Positions 35,674 through 44,047 of a stretch of DNA of 64,000 nt are shown piece after piece; within the stretch, counting starts at the first letter, position 1; each line of letters begins with the position of its first letter. The notes under the pieces were generated by a model. That model ran no database searches. It was not told the DNA's origin and saw only the letters and a program-made list of their open reading frames with translations. This DNA comes from UMGS363 sp051881815 (GTDB lineage: Bacteria; Bacillota; Clostridia; Oscillospirales; Ruminococcaceae). The stretch lies in assembly GCA_051881815.1 (NCBI GenBank), contig JBJEQP010000026.1, forward strand, positions 1 through 64,000, written 5' to 3'. A program made the translations under genes and the position numbers.

Positions 35674-36114
35674 TCATTCTCCCGAAAGCACACGGACTTC
35701 AACTACTCCGCCAAGCGTTTTCAGCTTATCCGCAAGAGAATATGCCTCGCTGCCGCTGCCGTGGAGCTTTGCCGTGATAGTGACCGCAGCTGCGCCGTCG
35801 ATGGGTATATTCTGATTGAGCGTGAGGATATTCGCCCCGAAAAGATGTATCTCCGAAAGGAACATCGAAAGCACTCCCGGTTCATCACGCAGTACAGCGT
35901 AAAAAGTCACGATCTTCTGCGTGAGCTTTTCTTCGTATGTGAAAACGCACTCACGGTATTTATAGTATGCGCTGCGTGAGATGCCGACTCTTTTGCAGGC
36001 AGAAGCCGAACTCTTCTCCTCACCGCAGGCAAGCAGCCTTTTCACTTCAAGCACCTTCGGGAAGACCTCGGGAAGGACTTCGGTGCTGACAACTATAAAT
36101 GAATTCTCGTTCAT
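35674..36114 (-). CDS. ACT-domain regulatory protein, UPF0735 (PheB-like)
   Basis: A 146-residue protein with an N-terminal helix-turn-helix-like region (about 30-55: SSASACKRVGISRSAYYKYR) and a C-terminal ACT domain (about 70-146). In Bacillus this family sits beside hom. It probably senses an amino acid and acts on hom expression or enzyme activity. It is the first gene of ACT-hom-thrB. Confidence 0.87.
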   Translation of the reverse strand: MNENSFIVVSTEVLPEVFPKVLEVKRLLACGEEKSSASACKRVGISRSAYYKYRECVFTYEEKLTQKIVTFYAVLRDEPGVLSMFLSEIHLFGANILTLNQNIPIDGAAAVTITAKLHGSGSEAYSLADKLKTLGGVVEVRVLSGE

Positions 36115-36227
36115 TGACTTTTTTCACTTCCTGACCGTGAAGAATAGGACTTTCCCTTTGGAAATCAGCTGTTTTAAGCGGCTGTTCCGTCCTTGTGTAA
36201 AAAACAACTGTATTTGCAATAAATACA

Positions 36228-36256
36228 ATTATAGCAATTTGCTTTCTGTTTGTCAA
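36228..36256 (-). promoter_or_regulatory. Promoter of ACT-hom-thrB
   Basis: TTGACA and TATAAT with a 17-bp spacer on the reverse strand, about 115 bp before the start codon. I saw no riboswitch or T-box in the leader. Confidence 0.85.
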
Positions 36257-36327
36257 GATAAAAAACAACATAATTTTCATTTTAACATTTTATTCACAAC
36301 TGAAGGAGCATATATTTTGCGAAAGAC

Positions 36328-36356
36328 TTGATTTAATCTCAAAAATGTGATATACT
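36328..36356 (+). promoter_or_regulatory. Promoter of rpiB-upp
   Basis: TTGATT and TATACT with a 17-bp spacer. Confidence 0.7.
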
Positions 36357-36413
36357 ATAACTAATAATTTTTCCGAAGGGAGAGCCGTTCCATACGGACG
36401 GCAGAACATACTT

Positions 36414-36857
36414 ATGGATATCAGAAAAGACAAGATCGCTATCGGAAGCGATCACGCAGGCTACGGCCTTAAAAAAGAGATCATCAAGCACCTTGACGCT
36501 GTCGGCGTTTCTTACATAGAGCTTGGATGTATGGACGGAACGAGCTGCGATTACCCCCTCGTTGCCCGTGAGGTTTGTGCAAAGATCACCGACGGTACTG
36601 TAAAGCAGGCGATCCTTATATGCGGAACAGGCATTGGCATTTCCATCGCCGCAAACAAGGTCAAGGGCATCCGTGCAGCTCTTTGCACCGACGCTTACAC
36701 CGCTAAATACACCCGTCTTCACAACGATGCGAACGTTCTCTGCATGGGCGGCAGAGTTACAGGTGCAGGAGTTGCCGAAGAAATGGTCGACGTCTTCCTT
36801 TCCACCGATTTTGAAGGCGGCAGACACCAACGCAGAGTAGACCTTATCGAAGAATAA
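36414..36857 (+). CDS. rpiB: Ribose-5-phosphate isomerase B
   Basis: A 147-residue RpiB/LacAB enzyme that interconverts ribose-5-phosphate and ribulose-5-phosphate. GSDHAGYGLKKEI at the start, GTGIGISIAANKVKGIRAA (about 69-87) and the Cys in LICGTGIG are typical. The ribosome binding site is odd: AAGGGAGAG lies about 33 nt before the ATG, with a small hairpin (GCCGT and ACGGC) between them that might bring it close. It lies upstream of upp in the same operon, a nucleotide-precursor link. Confidence 0.93.
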   Translation: MDIRKDKIAIGSDHAGYGLKKEIIKHLDAVGVSYIELGCMDGTSCDYPLVAREVCAKITDGTVKQAILICGTGIGISIAANKVKGIRAALCTDAYTAKYTRLHNDANVLCMGGRVTGAGVAEEMVDVFLSTDFEGGRHQRRVDLIEE

Positions 36858-36875
36858 TTTTGGAGGTAAATAAAA

Positions 36876-37505
36876 ATGCAGAATGTTAAACTTATCGACC
36901 ACCCCCTCGTTCAGCACAAGATCTCTATGATGAGAGATATCAACACAGGTTCAAAGGAATTCAGAGAGCTTGCTTCCGAAACAGCAATGCTCATGTGCTA
37001 TGAAGCTACCCGTGATCTTCCGCTCAAGACCGTTGATATCCAGACACCCGTTGCCGTTGCAAAGACACAGATCATCTCGGGAAAGAAGATCGCATTCGTT
37101 CCCATTCTCCGTGCAGGCCTTGCAATGACCGAGGGTATCCTCGAGCTGCTCCCTGCCGCAAAGGTCGGCCATGTCGGCATCTTCCGCGACCCCGAAACAA
37201 AGGACGCTGTTGAATATTACTGCAAGCTCCCCGTTGATATCGCCGAAAGAGAAGTCATCATCACCGATATCATGCTTGCAACAGGCGTAACAGCTGTAAA
37301 GACTATCGAAATTCTCAAAAAGTCAAACGTTCAGAAGATAAAGCTCATGTGCATCATCGCAAGTCCCGAGGGGATCGACGCTGTAAACAAGGCTTATCCC
37401 GATGTTGAGATCTACTGCGGAAGCATTGACGACGGACTCAACGAGCACAAGTACATCGTTCCCGGTCTTGGCGACGCAGGCGACAGAATTTTCGGAACAA
37501 AGTAA
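36876..37505 (+). CDS. upp: Uracil phosphoribosyltransferase
   Basis: A 209-residue enzyme that salvages uracil to UMP with PRPP. LIDHPLVQHKISMMRD near the start, VPILRAGLAM (about 72-81) and the PRPP site IITDIMLATGVTA (about 129-141) are diagnostic. Good ribosome binding site (GGAGG). It shares a transcript with rpiB, which can supply ribose-5-phosphate for PRPP. Confidence 0.97.
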   Translation: MQNVKLIDHPLVQHKISMMRDINTGSKEFRELASETAMLMCYEATRDLPLKTVDIQTPVAVAKTQIISGKKIAFVPILRAGLAMTEGILELLPAAKVGHVGIFRDPETKDAVEYYCKLPVDIAEREVIITDIMLATGVTAVKTIEILKKSNVQKIKLMCIIASPEGIDAVNKAYPDVEIYCGSIDDGLNEHKYIVPGLGDAGDRIFGTK

Positions 37506-37522
37506 ATTATATCAGATAAAAT

Positions 37523-37574
37523 AAACAGTTAATTCCTGTATGGATATTTTGATCCGTACAGGAATAAACTGTTT
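37523..37574. other. Long hairpin in the upp-glmS gap
   Basis: A 23-bp inverted repeat: AAACAGTTAATTCCTGTATG at 37523-37542 pairs with CGTACAGGAATAAACTGTTT at 37555-37574, with one mismatch and one G-U pair if RNA. The loop is about 5 nt. No T run follows directly, so it is more likely an mRNA structure, processing site or protein site than a standard terminator. It lies just before glmS. Confidence 0.7.
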
Positions 37575-37612
37575 AAAGTACATCTGACAAACTATAAAGG
37601 AGGCTGCTGCCA

Positions 37613-39466
37613 ATGTGTGGAATCGTCGGATATGTCGGAAAGGAAGAATGTGCCGATATTCTTGTCAATGCGCTGCGCAGACTTGAATACAGAGGTTATG
37701 ATTCCGCAGGTATCGCCGTTTTTGAGGGTGACAGGATAAAGACCGTCAAAGCAAAGGGAAAGATCTGCCCCGAAAAAGGCGATGATAAGGGTACGGGACT
37801 TATGGCAAAGCTTGAAACCGAGGGAAAACCTGTCGGAAACTGCGGCATAGGTCATACACGCTGGGCTACTCACGGCGAACCGTCGGATATCAACTCTCAC
37901 CCTATCGGAAACGGCAGAGTTTCCATTGTCCATAACGGCATAATTGAAAATTACCGTGAAATAAAGGCTTTTCTCATATCCAAGGGCTACGGCTTTGAGA
38001 GTGAAACCGACACGGAAACCGTTGCAAAGCTGCTCGACTATTACTATGAGGGCGACCCGATAGACGCTGTCACAAAGGCGCTTGCGGACATCGAGGGCGC
38101 TTATGCGCTCGGGATAATCTTCCGTGAGCATAAGAATAAGATCTACGCCGCAAGAAAGGAAAGTCCGCTTATCGTCGGCAAGGGCGAAGGCGAAAACTTC
38201 ATCGCTTCGGACGTAACTGCGATACTTGAACGCACACGCAATTACTACCTGCTCGACCATAACGAGATCGCGGAGATCACCGCAGATTCGATAAAATTCT
38301 ATGATCTCCACAAAAATCTTGTTGAAAAGGAGCTCCAGACAGCTACATGGGATATCGAAGCAGCCGAAAAGGGCGGCTACGAGCATTTCATGCTAAAAGA
38401 AATACACGAACAGCCCTCTGCTGTAAGAAATACTATTTCTCCCCGTATCCATGACGGACTTCCAAAATTTGACGAGGAGTGCGGCCTTTCATACGAAAAG
38501 ATACGCAGCTATAAGAACATCTTTATAGTCGGCTGCGGCTCGGCTATGCACGCAGGAATGGTGGGAAAATACGTCATCGAAAAGCTTGCAAGAGTTCCCG
38601 TTACCGTTGATATCGCATCGGAATTCCGCTACCGTGATCCGCTCGTGACCGACAAGGATCTCGTTATCATCATTTCACAGTCGGGCGAAACAGCCGACAC
38701 TCTTGCAGCACTCAAGCTCTGCAACTCTCTCGGCGCAGATACGCTTGCGCTCGTAAATGTTGTCGGCTCGACCATCGCAAGAGAAGCAAAAATGGTGATG
38801 TACACCAACGCAGGACCCGAGATATCTGTCTGCTCAACAAAGGCTTACGCCGTACAGATCGCTTTTATGTATCTGCTCGCTTTCGGCATCGCTTATGCTG
38901 TCGGAGGGATAAGCGAAGAAAAATGCCGTGCTCTTACTCATGAGCTTGAACAGATACCCGATAAGATCCAGAAAAGCATTGATGACAAATCGGCTTATCA
39001 GTTTGTCGCTTCAAAGATAATGAACGCAGACAGCCTTCTTTATATCGGCAGAGGTCTTGACTATGCGTTAAGCATGGAGGGTTCGCTCAAATTAAAGGAA
39101 ATTTCCTATATCCACAGCGAAAGCTACGCTGCAGGAGAGCTTAAACACGGTACGATCTCGCTGATTGATGACGGAACTCCAGTTATCGCCGTTGCAACGC
39201 AGCGTGATCTCTTTGAAAAGACAGCTTCCAACGTCAAGGAAGTCAAAACAAGAGGCGCAAAGGTCGTTATGGTCTGCCGTGAGGATATGGATCCCGAAGC
39301 GGAGAGCGTTGACTATCTTGTAAAAATTCCCGTTACCGAAAGCGATATCCTTATGCCGATGATAACGGTAGTTCCTCTCCAGCTCATTGCATACTATACC
39401 GCCGTTCAGAGAGGAAATAACGTAGATAAGCCGAAAAACCTCGCAAAATCAGTAACGGTCGAATAA
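37613..39466 (+). CDS. glmS: Glutamine-fructose-6-phosphate aminotransferase
   Basis: A 617-residue enzyme that makes glucosamine-6-phosphate from fructose-6-phosphate and glutamine, the first committed step to UDP-GlcNAc and peptidoglycan. The N-terminal glutamine amidohydrolase starts with the catalytic Cys (MCGIVGYVG), GHTRWATHG follows, and two SIS domains form the isomerase half, with SQSGETADTLAAL and the C-terminal NLAKSVTVE end. The ribosome binding site is AAAGGAGG. The upstream gap of 107 nt is too short for, and lacks the sequence of, a glmS ribozyme. Confidence 0.97.
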   Translation: MCGIVGYVGKEECADILVNALRRLEYRGYDSAGIAVFEGDRIKTVKAKGKICPEKGDDKGTGLMAKLETEGKPVGNCGIGHTRWATHGEPSDINSHPIGNGRVSIVHNGIIENYREIKAFLISKGYGFESETDTETVAKLLDYYYEGDPIDAVTKALADIEGAYALGIIFREHKNKIYAARKESPLIVGKGEGENFIASDVTAILERTRNYYLLDHNEIAEITADSIKFYDLHKNLVEKELQTATWDIEAAEKGGYEHFMLKEIHEQPSAVRNTISPRIHDGLPKFDEECGLSYEKIRSYKNIFIVGCGSAMHAGMVGKYVIEKLARVPVTVDIASEFRYRDPLVTDKDLVIIISQSGETADTLAALKLCNSLGADTLALVNVVGSTIAREAKMVMYTNAGPEISVCSTKAYAVQIAFMYLLAFGIAYAVGGISEEKCRALTHELEQIPDKIQKSIDDKSAYQFVASKIMNADSLLYIGRGLDYALSMEGSLKLKEISYIHSESYAAGELKHGTISLIDDGTPVIAVATQRDLFEKTASNVKEVKTRGAKVVMVCREDMDPEAESVDYLVKIPVTESDILMPMITVVPLQLIAYYTAVQRGNNVDKPKNLAKSVTVE

Positions 39467-39481
39467 AAGGAATCAGTTCAG

Positions 39482-40441
39482 ATGGATAAAAAATTGATCT
39501 CGGTAGTTGTCCCCTGCTATAACGAGGAAGAAGTTCTTCCGCTGTTTTATGATGAGATAGTGCGTGTGAGCGGAGAGATGATGAACGCTCATCCGCAGCT
39601 TTCCTTTGAATTTCTCTTCATAAATGACGGATCAAAGGATAAGACCCTCACCATTTTACGAAATCTTGCGAAAAAAGACAGCCGTGTCCGCTATGTTTCA
39701 TTCTCACGGAACTTCGGCAAGGAGGCTGCACTCTATGCAGGACTGGAAAACTCAATGGGTGACTATGTTGTGACCCTTGACGCAGACCTGCAGCATCCCC
39801 CGAAGCTTATTCCCGAGATGTATGAGATCGTAGCTTCGGGCGAATACGACTGCGCCGCAACAAGAAGAATTTCCCGAAAGGGCGAGCCGAAGCTGCTCTC
39901 GTTCTTCTCACGCTGCTTTTATAAGGTCATAAACAGCATCTCACAAACGCAGATAGTCGACGGCGCACAGGATTTCCGCTTTATGACAAGACAGATGGTG
40001 AACGCTATCCTCTCAATGAGCGAACGCAACCGCTTCTCAAAGGGCATTTTCTCCTGGGTCGGCTTTGATACAAAGTATATCCCCGTTGAAAATACCGAAC
40101 GTGCAGCAGGAACGACCACATGGAACTTCCGGAAGCTTTTCAGATATTCCCTCGAAGGCATCATGGCGTTCTCGACAGCTCCGCTCGCATTCTCCGTCCT
40201 TATGGGAATGATAGTTCTCATAGCTTCACTTGTAATGCTTGTGATCACAATAGTGAACGCCTGCAATAACAACGCTTGGGAGCTGCCGCTCATCGCATTT
40301 CTCATAACCTTTGTCGGCGGACTGCAGATTTTCTGCGGCGGAATAAACGCCCTCTATGAGCAGAAGCTCTATACCGAGATAAAGAAAAGACCTATCTATA
40401 TAGCAAAAGAAACCGAAAAAGATGAAAGGAATGAAAAATAA
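39482..40441 (+). CDS. Family 2 glycosyltransferase, membrane-bound (GtrB/DPM1-like)
   Basis: A 319-residue glycosyltransferase. The GT-A domain (about 1-225) has VVPCYNEEEVLPLFYDEI, DGSKDKT and LDADLQHPP (DxD-like), and two C-terminal membrane helices (about 238-262 and 273-295) follow. Relatives load a sugar from a nucleotide donor onto a polyprenyl-phosphate for cell-wall polymers or protein glycosylation. It overlaps ppa by one base (TAATG). The donor is unknown; UDP-glucose from GalU is one option. Confidence 0.88.
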   Translation: MDKKLISVVVPCYNEEEVLPLFYDEIVRVSGEMMNAHPQLSFEFLFINDGSKDKTLTILRNLAKKDSRVRYVSFSRNFGKEAALYAGLENSMGDYVVTLDADLQHPPKLIPEMYEIVASGEYDCAATRRISRKGEPKLLSFFSRCFYKVINSISQTQIVDGAQDFRFMTRQMVNAILSMSERNRFSKGIFSWVGFDTKYIPVENTERAAGTTTWNFRKLFRYSLEGIMAFSTAPLAFSVLMGMIVLIASLVMLVITIVNACNNNAWELPLIAFLITFVGGLQIFCGGINALYEQKLYTEIKKRPIYIAKETEKDERNEK

Positions 40442-40986
40442 TGAATATCTGGCATGATATTTCCCCGAACAGAATAACCAAAAACGACTTTTTTGCAGTA
40501 ATCGAGATCGAAAAGGGCAGCAAAATGAAGTATGAGCTCGACAAGAAAACGGGCTTCCTGATGCTCGACCGAGTTCTTTACACATCAACGCACTATCCCG
40601 CAAACTACGGCTTTATCCCCCGTACCTATGCCGATGACGGAGATCCGCTCGATGTGCTCGTGCTCTGCTCCGAGTCAATTGAGCCGCTCGCACTTGTAAA
40701 ATGCTATCCTATCGGCGTTATCTCAATGCTCGATAACGGCGCACTTGACGACAAGATCATCGCTATCCCGTTCAACGACCCGACATATAATTCCTATAAG
40801 GATGTATCCGAGCTTCCGAAGCACGTTTTCGATGAAATGTCGCACTTCTTCACGGTTTACAAGTCGCTTGAGGGCAAGGAAACTGTCATTGACGAAGTAA
40901 AGGGAAAAGAGGACGCAGTAAAGATCATCGAACGCTGCCTTGACAGATACATAGACTGTTTCTGCAAGGGTAAAGAACACGAATGA
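40441..40986 (+). CDS. ppa: Inorganic pyrophosphatase, family I
   Basis: A 181-residue soluble pyrophosphatase. The motif DGDPLDVLV (about 64-72) contains the metal-binding aspartates, and YELDKKTGFLMLDRVL and HYPANYGFIP are conserved. It removes pyrophosphate and so pulls nucleotide-sugar and polymer synthesis forward, which fits its place after the glycosyltransferase. It begins inside the glycosyltransferase stop codon. Confidence 0.95.
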   Translation: MNIWHDISPNRITKNDFFAVIEIEKGSKMKYELDKKTGFLMLDRVLYTSTHYPANYGFIPRTYADDGDPLDVLVLCSESIEPLALVKCYPIGVISMLDNGALDDKIIAIPFNDPTYNSYKDVSELPKHVFDEMSHFFTVYKSLEGKETVIDEVKGKEDAVKIIERCLDRYIDCFCKGKEHE

Positions 40987-41050
40987 TCTAATGCGTAATT
41001 CGTAATGCGCAATTCGTAATTATTGAGTGCTGTAAATTTAATAACTAAAA

Positions 41051-41097
41051 AAACGGTATAACCACGAAACTATTTTTTGTCGTGATTATACCGTTTA
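41051..41097. terminator. Terminator inside element D2
   Basis: AAACGGTATAACCACGA pairs with TCGTGATTATACCGTTT, with A/T runs on both sides, serving ppa and perhaps metA. Confidence 0.75.
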
Positions 41098-41137
41098 TTT
41101 ATTTCTATCAGATTGCGAAGCTAAAAGCGCTGATTAA

Positions 41138-41236
41138 TACTACACACCAATAAAATATAGAAAAAAATCTGCGCCGAAATCCTATATATTCGAGATTGTC
41201 GGCTTGATTTTTCCAAATTTTAAATGGTGTTTTGTA
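41138..41236 (+). repeat. Hairpin mobile element, family B, copy 2 (nested)
   Basis: A 99-bp element starting TACTACACACCAATAAAATA and ending GGTGTTTTGTA, flanked by TAA on both sides (41135-41137 and 41237-41239). The core (AAAAAATCTGCGCCGAAATC, then GGCTTGATTTTT) matches family B copy 1. It is inserted in element D2. The arms pair imperfectly and differ from those of copy 1. Confidence 0.85.
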
Positions 41237-41279
41237 TAAATTACGCATTACGCATTACGCATTACGCATTACGCATTAA

Positions 41280-42209
41280 CTAAAACTCTATCTTTTCCAG
41301 CTTATCAAGATCATACGGTGTTTCCTGATATACACAGTAGTTTATCCAGTTGCTGAACATAAGATTAGCATGACATCGCCATGTGAAATTCGGCGGCTGC
41401 GACGGGTCGTTATACGGAAAATAGTGCGCAGGAACGCAAATATTCAGTCCCTTGTCAAGGTCGCGGAAATACTCGTTTTTCAGCGTGAATCTATCGTACT
41501 CGCTGTGCCCAGTTACAAAAAAGAATCTCTCGTTCTTGTCTGCGATGATATGTACTCCCGATTCGGCTGATGAAGTAAGTATTTTCAAGGTGCTTACCTT
41601 CTCGATATCCTCTCTGCGGACTTCGGTATGCCTTGAATGAGGTACATAGAATGTTTCGTCAAAGCCTCTTACGAGCGGATGATTTGCGACCTCGGTCTTA
41701 TGCGGAAAGATACCGAACATCTTCCTCGGCAGATCATACTTCGGAATTCCGAAATGGTAGTAAAGTCCTGCCTGTGCCGCCCAGCAGATATGGAACGTTG
41801 AGAAAACGTGAGTCTTCGACCACTCCATTATCTCGCAAAGCTCGCCCCAGTAATCAACATCCTCAAACGGCATCTGCTCAACGGGCGCACCCGTTATGAT
41901 AAGTCCGTCAAAGCGCTGATCCTTTACATCCTCAAATGTTTTGTAGAACTTAATAAGATGCTCCTGTGAGGTATTCTTCGACTTATGAGTTGCTGTCTGA
42001 AGAAGCTCGATATCGACCTGGATAGGTGTATTTGAAAGAAGACGGAGTATCTGTGTTTCCGTTTCTATCTTCTTCGGCATAAGGTTAAGTATTGCTATTT
42101 TAAGCGGACGGATGTCCTGCTTATCTGCCTTTCCGCTCGGCATAACGAAGATGTTCTCATTATTGAGCACAGAAAATGCAGGCAGATTATCGGGTATTTT
42201 TATTGGCAT
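41280..42209 (-). CDS. metA: Homoserine O-acyltransferase (MetA)
   Basis: A 309-residue MetA that acylates homoserine for methionine synthesis. MPIKIPDNLPAFSVLNNENI is the usual start, the nucleophile Cys lies in FSTFHICWAAQAGL (about 140), and His/Glu of the triad appear in VTGHSEYDR (about 237). The ATG at 42209 has AGAGGAA upstream. Whether the donor is acetyl-CoA or succinyl-CoA cannot be decided by eye. The ORF ends at the edge of element D2. It follows the lipoprotein gene by 25 bp. Confidence 0.94.
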   Translation of the reverse strand: MPIKIPDNLPAFSVLNNENIFVMPSGKADKQDIRPLKIAILNLMPKKIETETQILRLLSNTPIQVDIELLQTATHKSKNTSQEHLIKFYKTFEDVKDQRFDGLIITGAPVEQMPFEDVDYWGELCEIMEWSKTHVFSTFHICWAAQAGLYYHFGIPKYDLPRKMFGIFPHKTEVANHPLVRGFDETFYVPHSRHTEVRREDIEKVSTLKILTSSAESGVHIIADKNERFFFVTGHSEYDRFTLKNEYFRDLDKGLNICVPAHYFPYNDPSQPPNFTWRCHANLMFSNWINYCVYQETPYDLDKLEKIEF

Positions 42210-42234
42210 CGGGGGTTCCTCTCTTGTAAATAAA

Positions 42235-42756
42235 TTACGGCTCGTTCGTAAGCGCAGTATCAGCCTTGACTCGGTCGCTCGGAACGGCAGGGATGTCGGA
42301 AAGATCAAATATCGGCGAAGTTACGGAGCTTTGAGTCTTTTCCGTGTTCTTCGCACAGGTCACAGTCTGCGCTCCGTCCTCATCCTCGTTCCTCGGCACG
42401 GTCGTGACAGCGGTTTCAGCCTGTTCTCCCGTTTCCATTGTAACGGCGGTGACACGCTCCATCGAAGGCACGGTCTGGGTATCTTCCCTTGAAACAGCAG
42501 TATCCCGTACCATTCCACCCAAAGTTTGCGACGCTTCCGCACGGATAGAGGATTCCATCTCGTGCAGCGAAGAAATGTATTCGCTGTAGGTTTCGGGACG
42601 GCTCGTTTCGCTTGAAGTGACCGTTGTCAGCACGGCTGCTTTATTCGTTGCGGTCTGCCTCGGAGCGTTCGACGGATAGTAATCCTCACAGCCCGAAAGC
42701 GGCAGCACCGCAAAAATTGTCAGAAAAAGTAAAATAATTCTTCTATAAGTTTTCAT
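42235..42756 (-). CDS. Thr/Glu-rich lipoprotein of unknown function
   Basis: A 173-residue lipoprotein. The signal peptide ends with the lipobox LPLSGC (Cys at about 23). The mature part is Thr/Ser/Glu-rich, probably disordered, with no domain I recognise. It is the first gene of a transcript with metA, although no functional link is obvious. The promoter lies 10-40 bp upstream. Confidence 0.75.
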   Translation of the reverse strand: MKTYRRIILLFLTIFAVLPLSGCEDYYPSNAPRQTATNKAAVLTTVTSSETSRPETYSEYISSLHEMESSIRAEASQTLGGMVRDTAVSREDTQTVPSMERVTAVTMETGEQAETAVTTVPRNEDEDGAQTVTCAKNTEKTQSSVTSPIFDLSDIPAVPSDRVKADTALTNEP

Positions 42757-42765
42757 AGCTATACT

Positions 42766-42794
42766 ATTATAACACAGCTTTGTTTAATTTTCAA
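42766..42794 (-). promoter_or_regulatory. Promoter of lipoprotein-metA
   Basis: TTGAAA and TATAAT with a 17-bp spacer on the reverse strand; no SAM riboswitch or T-box fits in the about 10-nt leader. Confidence 0.75.
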
Positions 42795-43348
42795 GAGTTT
42801 TTGAGGATAATACCGTTCTTTCCCCATTTTATGACGGTCTTGTACCCAAGCCTTGCATACCAGTCCGCAACGCCCGTGTAATGGATATAGCTGATATCAA
42901 AGCCTTCATCGGCAAGGAGCTTTGTCACCCTTGCGACCATAGAAAGCCCTATTCCCTTGTTGCGGAACTCGGGGACAGTTCCTACACAGCCGGGGCCTCC
43001 GACCTTTAGCCTGCTGCCGTTCACGGTATGCTCTCCCATATCGTCCACGATACAAAAGCTTGCGATCATTCCGCCGCAGTATCCGCAGAAAACTCTTACC
43101 CCGTCAAAATACTGCACCCAATCCTTGTCGACCTTGCCGACCGCAGCCTTCAATTCGTCTAAATTTCCGTCAAAAAATCCAAAGGAAACATCCTCCGCAA
43201 AGCTTTTTTCATAGCTTATCACTTCACTTTTGAGCGGAAAAAGCATCTCCTCATAAGCCTCGTCCTCGGGCATATTTTTAATGCTTTCGCTTTCAAAAAA
43301 ATTGGGATAAAGGCTGTTGAATAATATGATACTGTCTTGTTCGTTCAT
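42791..43348 (-). CDS. GNAT acetyltransferase
   Basis: A 185-residue GNAT protein with VGTVPEFRNKGIGLSMVARV (acetyl-CoA loop) in the C-terminal half and a Tyr in DWYARLGYKTVI. The ATG at 43348 follows CGGAGA. The substrate is unknown. The upstream promoter is at 43392-43420. Confidence 0.82.
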   Translation of the reverse strand: MNEQDSIILFNSLYPNFFESESIKNMPEDEAYEEMLFPLKSEVISYEKSFAEDVSFGFFDGNLDELKAAVGKVDKDWVQYFDGVRVFCGYCGGMIASFCIVDDMGEHTVNGSRLKVGGPGCVGTVPEFRNKGIGLSMVARVTKLLADEGFDISYIHYTGVADWYARLGYKTVIKWGKNGIILKNS

Positions 43349-43391
43349 GTTTTTTCTCCGTATAAAATCTCTGTAAAATGCTTTTGACTTT

Positions 43392-43420
43392 GTTATAACA
43401 AATGGCTTATATTTACTCAA
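43392..43420 (-). promoter_or_regulatory. Promoter of the GNAT gene at 42.8 kb
   Basis: TTGAGT and TATAAC with a 17-bp spacer on the reverse strand. Confidence 0.6.
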
Positions 43421-43424
43421 TTAA

Positions 43425-44036
43425 CTATATATTGACTTCATAAATTTCAAAAACAATAAAATCTCCTTCTTCTAAAGTAAACGGATCATGATTCTTTTTG
43501 AATTTTTCACGTTGAATTATGTATTCTTGTATTTCTTCTCTTGTTTGAAATAAACCATTTTCATTTAGCTTAAATTGCGGAAAAACATATGGCACTTCAT
43601 TGTAAACTGCTGAATAATTATCTCCGTCTTCGTAAGCATAATCATACCCTAAAAACCTTGTATCAAAATCTATTTTTTCATCAAACAAAGGAGAAGAAAT
43701 ATCTGTTTTTACTAATAGAACTCTATATTTAATTCCATTTTCTTTTGAAACTTTTATATAGTTATATACATAATTTAAATCTGTACATGCACAAATCCAT
43801 GTATGCGGTTCCAAATTCCAATATGTTCTTCCAATGTATTCATCATAGTAAGGCTCGAACTGTTTTTTAAATGCTTCGTTGTAATTCAAATACCAATTTT
43901 GTCCGGTATTATCACTAAAGCCACTGCCGTCTATTCCTTTATATGAGTTGTTTTTGTATTCTTGAATTATAAAGCCATTACAAAAAATATATATTCCTCC
44001 CCCACATTCTGATTTGCAAATCAGTTTATCTCCCAA
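43425..44036 (-). CDS. Hypothetical protein in an AT-rich patch
   Basis: I do not recognise this 203-residue protein. It has no signal peptide or membrane segment and is rich in Tyr, Asp and Asn. The local base composition is much more A/T-rich than the neighbouring genes, with codons ending in A or T, which points to recent acquisition together with the next gene upstream. The start is doubtful: a TTG at 44036 with AAAGGA about 20 bp upstream, which is far. A GGGGGAGGA lies inside the frame near codon 13, but no ATG follows it closely. Confidence 0.65.
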   Translation of the reverse strand: MGDKLICKSECGGGIYIFCNGFIIQEYKNNSYKGIDGSGFSDNTGQNWYLNYNEAFKKQFEPYYDEYIGRTYWNLEPHTWICACTDLNYVYNYIKVSKENGIKYRVLLVKTDISSPLFDEKIDFDTRFLGYDYAYEDGDNYSAVYNEVPYVFPQFKLNENGLFQTREEIQEYIIQREKFKKNHDPFTLEEGDFIVFEIYEVNI

Positions 44037-44047
44037 ATTGGAATTTG

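Larger units (their letters stand above)
40988..41279 (-). repeat. GCGTAAT-flanked element D, copy 2, with nested B element
   Basis: About 290 bp filling the gap between the convergent ppa and metA genes. On the reverse strand it matches D1: tandem GCGTAAT units, then GCTTCGCAATCTGATAG, a terminator hairpin, and CAGCACTCAATAATTACG. A family B element (41138-41236) sits within it near the right end, so the D element is older than that insertion. The metA stop codon begins at its edge. Confidence 0.85.

Noticed and set aside
36115..36227. T-box or threonine riboswitch before the ACT-hom-thrB operon
   Set aside because: The leader of about 115 nt has no T-box sequence and no terminator hairpin of the needed form.
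37506..37612. glmS ribozyme upstream of glmS
   Set aside because: The gap is only 107 nt and lacks the conserved glmS ribozyme core; the hairpin there is a simple inverted repeat.
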